DNA of 17,519 nucleotides from Candidatus Methylarchaceae archaeon HK01M (GTDB lineage: Archaea > Thermoproteota > Nitrososphaeria > Nitrososphaerales > JACAEJ01), in assembly GCA_024256245.1 (NCBI GenBank), contig JAKLZD010000003.1, positions 1 to 17,519 of the forward strand, read 5' to 3'. Positions 13,953 to 17,519 of this stretch are shown piece by piece (position 1 is the stretch's first letter; every line of letters starts with the position of its first letter). The notes beneath the pieces are model-generated. The model made no database searches, had not been told where the DNA came from, and worked only from the letters and a program-made list of their open reading frames with translations. The position numbers and the translations under genes were made by a program.

Positions 13953-16048
13953 TGCCTAAAGATCCTGTCTGTGGAATGTTCGTTCGTGAAGACCCCAATG
14001 CTTTAAAGGCCAAAGTTCGTGGAACAGAATACTATTTTTGTAGCAATGCATGCCTGCAGACCTTCCTTAGACCTGAAATTGAAGTAAAGAATCTTAAGCG
14101 CATGACAGCGTTGAGCTTTATCCTTGGAATTCCTCTTTTTCTCTTTAGCATTGCTGACCTTGTGGGTCTCCAAGGCTTATTAGCCTTGCTTCCTAGCTTT
14201 ATAAAGTTAGATGTCTGGCTATTTCTTCTTGCAACTCCAGTCCAGTTTATTGCCGGGATGAGGTTCTACCGCGGCTTCTTTCACGCTATCAAATCTCGCT
14301 CAGCTAATATGGATACACTGATAGCCATTGGAACATCCGCAGCATGGGGGTACAGCACTATTGTTACATTCTTCCCGGATTGGGTTCCTCCAAATGCCAG
14401 AGTAGTTTATTTTGAGACTGCTGCTCTGATTATAGGCTTCATACTCTTAGGGAAACTACTCGAACATACGATGCAAAGAAGGGCGACAGATGCGGTGAGA
14501 AAGCTCCTTGATCTGCAGCCAAGAATGGCTAGAGTAATAAAAGAAGGAAAGGAGACTGAAGTCCCCGTCGAGGAGGTTAGTGTTGATGAAATCGTTGTAG
14601 TCAGGCCCGGCGAGAAGATCCCTGTTGACGGCATTGTAATAGAGGGGCATTCAAGTGTAGATGAGAAGATGATAACTGGCGAAAGCATTCCAGTTGAGAA
14701 AAAAGTAGGCGATGAAGCTATAGGTGCTACTATAAATAAAAGTGGCCTATTGAAGATCAAAGCAACAAAGGTAGGATCTGATACAACGCTCGCTCTGATC
14801 GTAAAGCTTGTTGAGGAAGCGTCTGCGGCTCGAGCTCCGATAGAACGTTTGGCGGATAGGGTATCTGGCTACTTCGTGCCTGCGGTTGTCTTGATAGCTC
14901 TCGGCGCCTTCATAACTTGGCTCTTATTAGCTGGGAACTTCATCCAAGGCTTCACCGCTCTTGTAGCAGTTCTGATAATCGCTTGCCCCTGTGCATTGGG
15001 ACTTGCAACACCTGCGGCCATAATAGTAGGAACAGGGAAGGGAGCAGAAAATGGAATATTGATAAAGGGTGGGGAGTATCTTGAAAAAGCCTACAAACTA
15101 CAAACAATAGTATTTGACAAGACTGGCACTCTAACGAAAGGTATTCCTTCGGTGACCGATATAATGGCAGTCTCGAATACGAATGATAGTGATATTCTAA
15201 GATTTGCTGCGATCGCTGAAAAGGGTTCTGAACATCCACTTGGAGAAGCCATAATAAGAAGAGCTGAAGAAATGGGACTTGATATCCCTGATCCATCCCA
15301 CTTTGAAGCAGTTCCAGGTCACGGTGTAAAGGGAAGTCACTCTAATAAAGAGATTTTAATCGGAAATAGGAAGTTGATGTTTGATAACAAAATCTCTTTA
15401 GAAGATAACGAAAAAAAGATTATGAAACTGGAAAATGAAGGGAAGACGGCCATTCTCCTTGCTCTCAATGGAAGCCTTGCCGGTATGATAGCTGTGGCCG
15501 ATACAATTAAAGAGAACGCAAAAGAAGCTTTAGATGATTTAAGAGAGATGGGTTTAGAATTGATTATGCTGACTGGTGATAATCAGAGGACTGCGAATGC
15601 AATAGCCCAACAAATAGGGATCGATAAAATAATATCTGAAGTATTACCTGACCAAAAAGCCTCGGTTATCAAGAGTCTCCAAAAAGAAGGCAAAATTGTA
15701 GCTATGGTTGGAGATGGAATAAACGATGCCCCAGCCCTCGCACAAGCAGATATAGGAATCGCACTTGGAAGCGGAACTGATGTGGCCGTTGAGACCGGAG
15801 GAATAGTGCTTATCAAGGACGATCTACGTGATGTAGTTTCTTCGATACAGCTTAGCAAGAAGACGATGAGCAAGATCAAGCAGAACCTTTTCTGGGCCTT
15901 TGCCTATAACACTGGTTTCATTCCAGTAGCTGCTTCTGGATTATTGAGCCCTGTATTTGCAGCCATTGCTATGGCGATGAGCTCAGTAAGCGTAATAACT
16001 AATTCTCTTACGCTAAAAAAATTTCAACCAAAAATAAGGGAGAGATGA
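13952..16048 (+). CDS. copA: Copper-translocating P1B-type ATPase with N-terminal YHS domain
   Basis: A 698-residue membrane pump that expels copper using ATP. It opens with a YHS/TRASH-like metal site (Cys7 in DPVCGM; Cys30 and Cys34 in YYFCSNACLQTF) instead of the usual HMA domain. Eight membrane helices are inferred. Catalytic signatures are TGES (242-245), CPC (345-347) in the sixth helix, the phosphorylated Asp389 in DKTGTLT, the SEHPLG motif (His428, Pro429) and GDGINDAPA (587-595). YN at 652-653 and MAMSS at 674-678 are the Cu(I)-type determinants of helices 7 and 8, so I assign Cu(I) efflux over Zn/Cd. It converges on the minus-strand gene ending at 16067. Confidence 0.93.
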   Translation: MPKDPVCGMFVREDPNALKAKVRGTEYYFCSNACLQTFLRPEIEVKNLKRMTALSFILGIPLFLFSIADLVGLQGLLALLPSFIKLDVWLFLLATPVQFIAGMRFYRGFFHAIKSRSANMDTLIAIGTSAAWGYSTIVTFFPDWVPPNARVVYFETAALIIGFILLGKLLEHTMQRRATDAVRKLLDLQPRMARVIKEGKETEVPVEEVSVDEIVVVRPGEKIPVDGIVIEGHSSVDEKMITGESIPVEKKVGDEAIGATINKSGLLKIKATKVGSDTTLALIVKLVEEASAARAPIERLADRVSGYFVPAVVLIALGAFITWLLLAGNFIQGFTALVAVLIIACPCALGLATPAAIIVGTGKGAENGILIKGGEYLEKAYKLQTIVFDKTGTLTKGIPSVTDIMAVSNTNDSDILRFAAIAEKGSEHPLGEAIIRRAEEMGLDIPDPSHFEAVPGHGVKGSHSNKEILIGNRKLMFDNKISLEDNEKKIMKLENEGKTAILLALNGSLAGMIAVADTIKENAKEALDDLREMGLELIMLTGDNQRTANAIAQQIGIDKIISEVLPDQKASVIKSLQKEGKIVAMVGDGINDAPALAQADIGIALGSGTDVAVETGGIVLIKDDLRDVVSSIQLSKKTMSKIKQNLFWAFAYNTGFIPVAASGLLSPVFAAIAMAMSSVSVITNSLTLKKFQPKIRER

Positions 16049-16066
16049 AGTGATTATGTACTAATG

Positions 16067-17257
16067 TTACCATTGTATTTTCTTTAGTTCAACGTTATGT
16101 ATAATTTGTAATTTTGAATATTTACCACCAATTATCTGGTTTGTACCATACTCAACAGCATCAAGTATATCGTGAAATCCTCTTCCTACGATTTCGCCTT
16201 TTGGGTTCCGTATTGTTATATGAGATATTTCTTTAATAATTTGGCAATTGATGATTTGCATTGCGCTTGATCCATGAGCCACTAGAACCGCACTAGTTCC
16301 TGGATCTGGTGTATGGCCTGCTGAGTTTATTTGAGCTATTGCATTTGCGACTGTGTTTGTTGGGTTAGCAGAGGATTGGCATAACACTTGGAAGAATTGA
16401 ACAGCAGCGGGATCACCATGAGTTGAAGAGGCATTTAATGTCCATCCAGTATAGCATCCAACTCCTCTATCAAGGAATGATTTTATCATGTCATCTTGGG
16501 CTACTGGGTCTGCACCGTGGCAAACCAGCAGATGGAATAGGCTGTTAGGGAAGTGTCTATTATTCATATATTGTTGTACGAATTGATTGTTAAAGGCGTA
16601 GGTATATGCATATCCTTGAGGGAGAACATCTGTGCCAACTGTAAAAACTCCAACACCGGTGTATCCGCTAGCAGGAGGAAAACTTGAAAAGAAAGGCCTT
16701 ACCATTATATGCAGTTTATCATCACCACCTACATTCATGATGCCTCCATGTGATCGAATAAAAACCACACCATATTCGTTATCATCGAAAGTGGTAAAAA
16801 ACTGCAGATTTGCATTATCATTTTTAATATAATCTACCTCATATCCTGCTCCTTCAAGCAAATTGTTGATGTTGTCGGGAGTCGAAGCAGGTGGCCAATC
16901 ATCTCGCAGAGTGTCAATTACAGCCGCTTTTGTAGATACTGGATAAGGATCGCCAACATATCTTGAAAGATTACGTTTATTTGTATCAACATTTACGCTA
17001 TTTTCGGTACTTCCTCCATAAATTTTCTTGCGGTCTAAGAGTATTCCTACTTGGGTTTTATCCTTGAATTTTACAGTTATATCTGTATCACCATATACAG
17101 AAACTTCCTCGACTTCATCCTGCTCCTCAAGCCATTTCTTTAAGTCGGTGGATTGTTTTTTAACGTCGTAACCTCCCTTTTTTAAAGTGCTAATTTTTGC
17201 ATAAGCATCTTTAATGACACGGTCCTTTCTACTAGCTTCAATTTTAATTTCATTCAT
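16067..17257 (-). CDS. Candidate caspase-like (clan CD) cysteine peptidase, uncharacterised
   Basis: A protein of 396 residues (400 from the GTG at 17269; numbering here uses the longer form) with no signal peptide or membrane segment. Residues 1-85 are a charged domain ending VKFKDKTQVGILLDRKKIYGG. The next part reads like a caspase/gingipain alpha-beta core: AAVIDTL, a helix LLEGAGYEVDYI, then strand YGVVFIRSHGG with His174, and strand SLFHLLVCHGADP with Cys250. FLDRGVGCYTGWTLNASS and a segment like CHAT/C13 C-termini (DPAAVQFFQVL) follow. His and Cys at strand ends are the clan CD dyad pattern. The 76-residue His-Cys spacing is longer than usual. No family name can be given with certainty; function and substrates are unknown. 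Confidence 0.6.
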   Translation of the reverse strand: MNEIKIEASRKDRVIKDAYAKISTLKKGGYDVKKQSTDLKKWLEEQDEVEEVSVYGDTDITVKFKDKTQVGILLDRKKIYGGSTENSVNVDTNKRNLSRYVGDPYPVSTKAAVIDTLRDDWPPASTPDNINNLLEGAGYEVDYIKNDNANLQFFTTFDDNEYGVVFIRSHGGIMNVGGDDKLHIMVRPFFSSFPPASGYTGVGVFTVGTDVLPQGYAYTYAFNNQFVQQYMNNRHFPNSLFHLLVCHGADPVAQDDMIKSFLDRGVGCYTGWTLNASSTHGDPAAVQFFQVLCQSSANPTNTVANAIAQINSAGHTPDPGTSAVLVAHGSSAMQIINCQIIKEISHITIRNPKGEIVGRGFHDILDAVEYGTNQIIGGKYSKLQIIHNVELKKIQW

Positions 17258-17269
17258 CTCATATTCCAC

Positions 17270-17519
17270 TTAATTTAAAAGACGCGATAAAGTTAAAAAG
17301 ACTTTCTAACTGATGGACACACTATTAATATTTTACATGTAAAGTATCGGTATGGTAAAATATCTATCTCTTCTTTATATGTAATTGAGAGAATTATTTA
17401 GTAATAGTTAATACATTTATTAAAAATCTTCAAAAATCTTTAATTGGTAATTGAAATAAATGTATTTATGCTTTATCTTTAAAATCTCCTATCTTTGATT
17501 CATTCTCTCTATCAGGAAG
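17270..17519. other. AT-rich upstream region without a recognised gene
   Basis: Very AT-rich sequence. TATA-like candidates for the minus-strand gene are AACTTTATC (about 17286-17294) and TTTTAAATT (about 17272-17280). Spaced from the first of these, the ATG at 17257 fits better than the GTG at 17269. No RNA gene, coding frame or repeat is seen. Confidence 0.4.

Noticed and set aside
1..17519. CRISPR arrays or phage defence operons
   Set aside because: No regularly spaced direct repeats, Cas genes or known defence gene pairs are present; the caspase-like gene stands alone.

Overview
The window looks like chromosomal DNA of an archaeon. AT-rich TATA boxes sit about 25 bases upstream of gene starts, several genes (the SOUL-family gene at 13139 and the 40-codon ORF at 12973) would be leaderless or nearly so, and Shine-Dalgarno sequences lie before genes inside operons. 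The gene set fits an uncultured TACK-type lineage such as Bathyarchaeia, but that lineage is an inference; no rRNA or marker gene is present.

Layout. At 1-168 there is the 3' end of an unrecognised plus-strand gene. A minus-strand pair follows (2469 to 268): a HTH_42 winged-helix protein related to the AlkZ/YcaQ DNA glycosylases, and an alpha/alpha-toroid protein of the squalene-cyclase/prenyltransferase repeat fold. Next, also on minus, is a two-gene ABC exporter (ATPase and ABC-2 permease, 4387 to 2622). A complete seven-gene tryptophan operon in the order trpE-G-D-C-F-B-A is transcribed on minus from 11240 to 4772, with overlapping or nearly touching genes and one visible promoter. It encodes every step from chorismate to tryptophan.

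To the right, plus-strand genes look like a metal and heme handling neighbourhood: a ferritin-like/VIT1 iron transporter fusion (11655-12776), a SOUL heme-binding protein (13139-13663), and a P1B copper ATPase with a YHS metal-binding domain at its N-terminus (13952-16048). Between them are gene remnants and small ORFs: a 40-codon signal-peptide ORF, the C-terminal end of a DUF6114-like membrane protein coupled to the copper ATPase by a TAATG junction, and a possible antisense helix-turn-helix fossil. The last gene (17257 to 16067, minus) is a 396-residue protein that I read as a candidate caspase-like (clan CD) cysteine peptidase from a His-Gly-Gly motif and a Cys-His-Gly motif, each at the end of a hydrophobic strand.

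The most unusual non-coding signal is a pair of related 120-140 base elements placed as inverted copies just outside the two ends of the trp operon (4585-4721 and 11364-11482). They share three conserved blocks separated by diverged spacers of different length. A 17-base palindrome lies between the right copy and the trpE promoter. I do not recognise this element.
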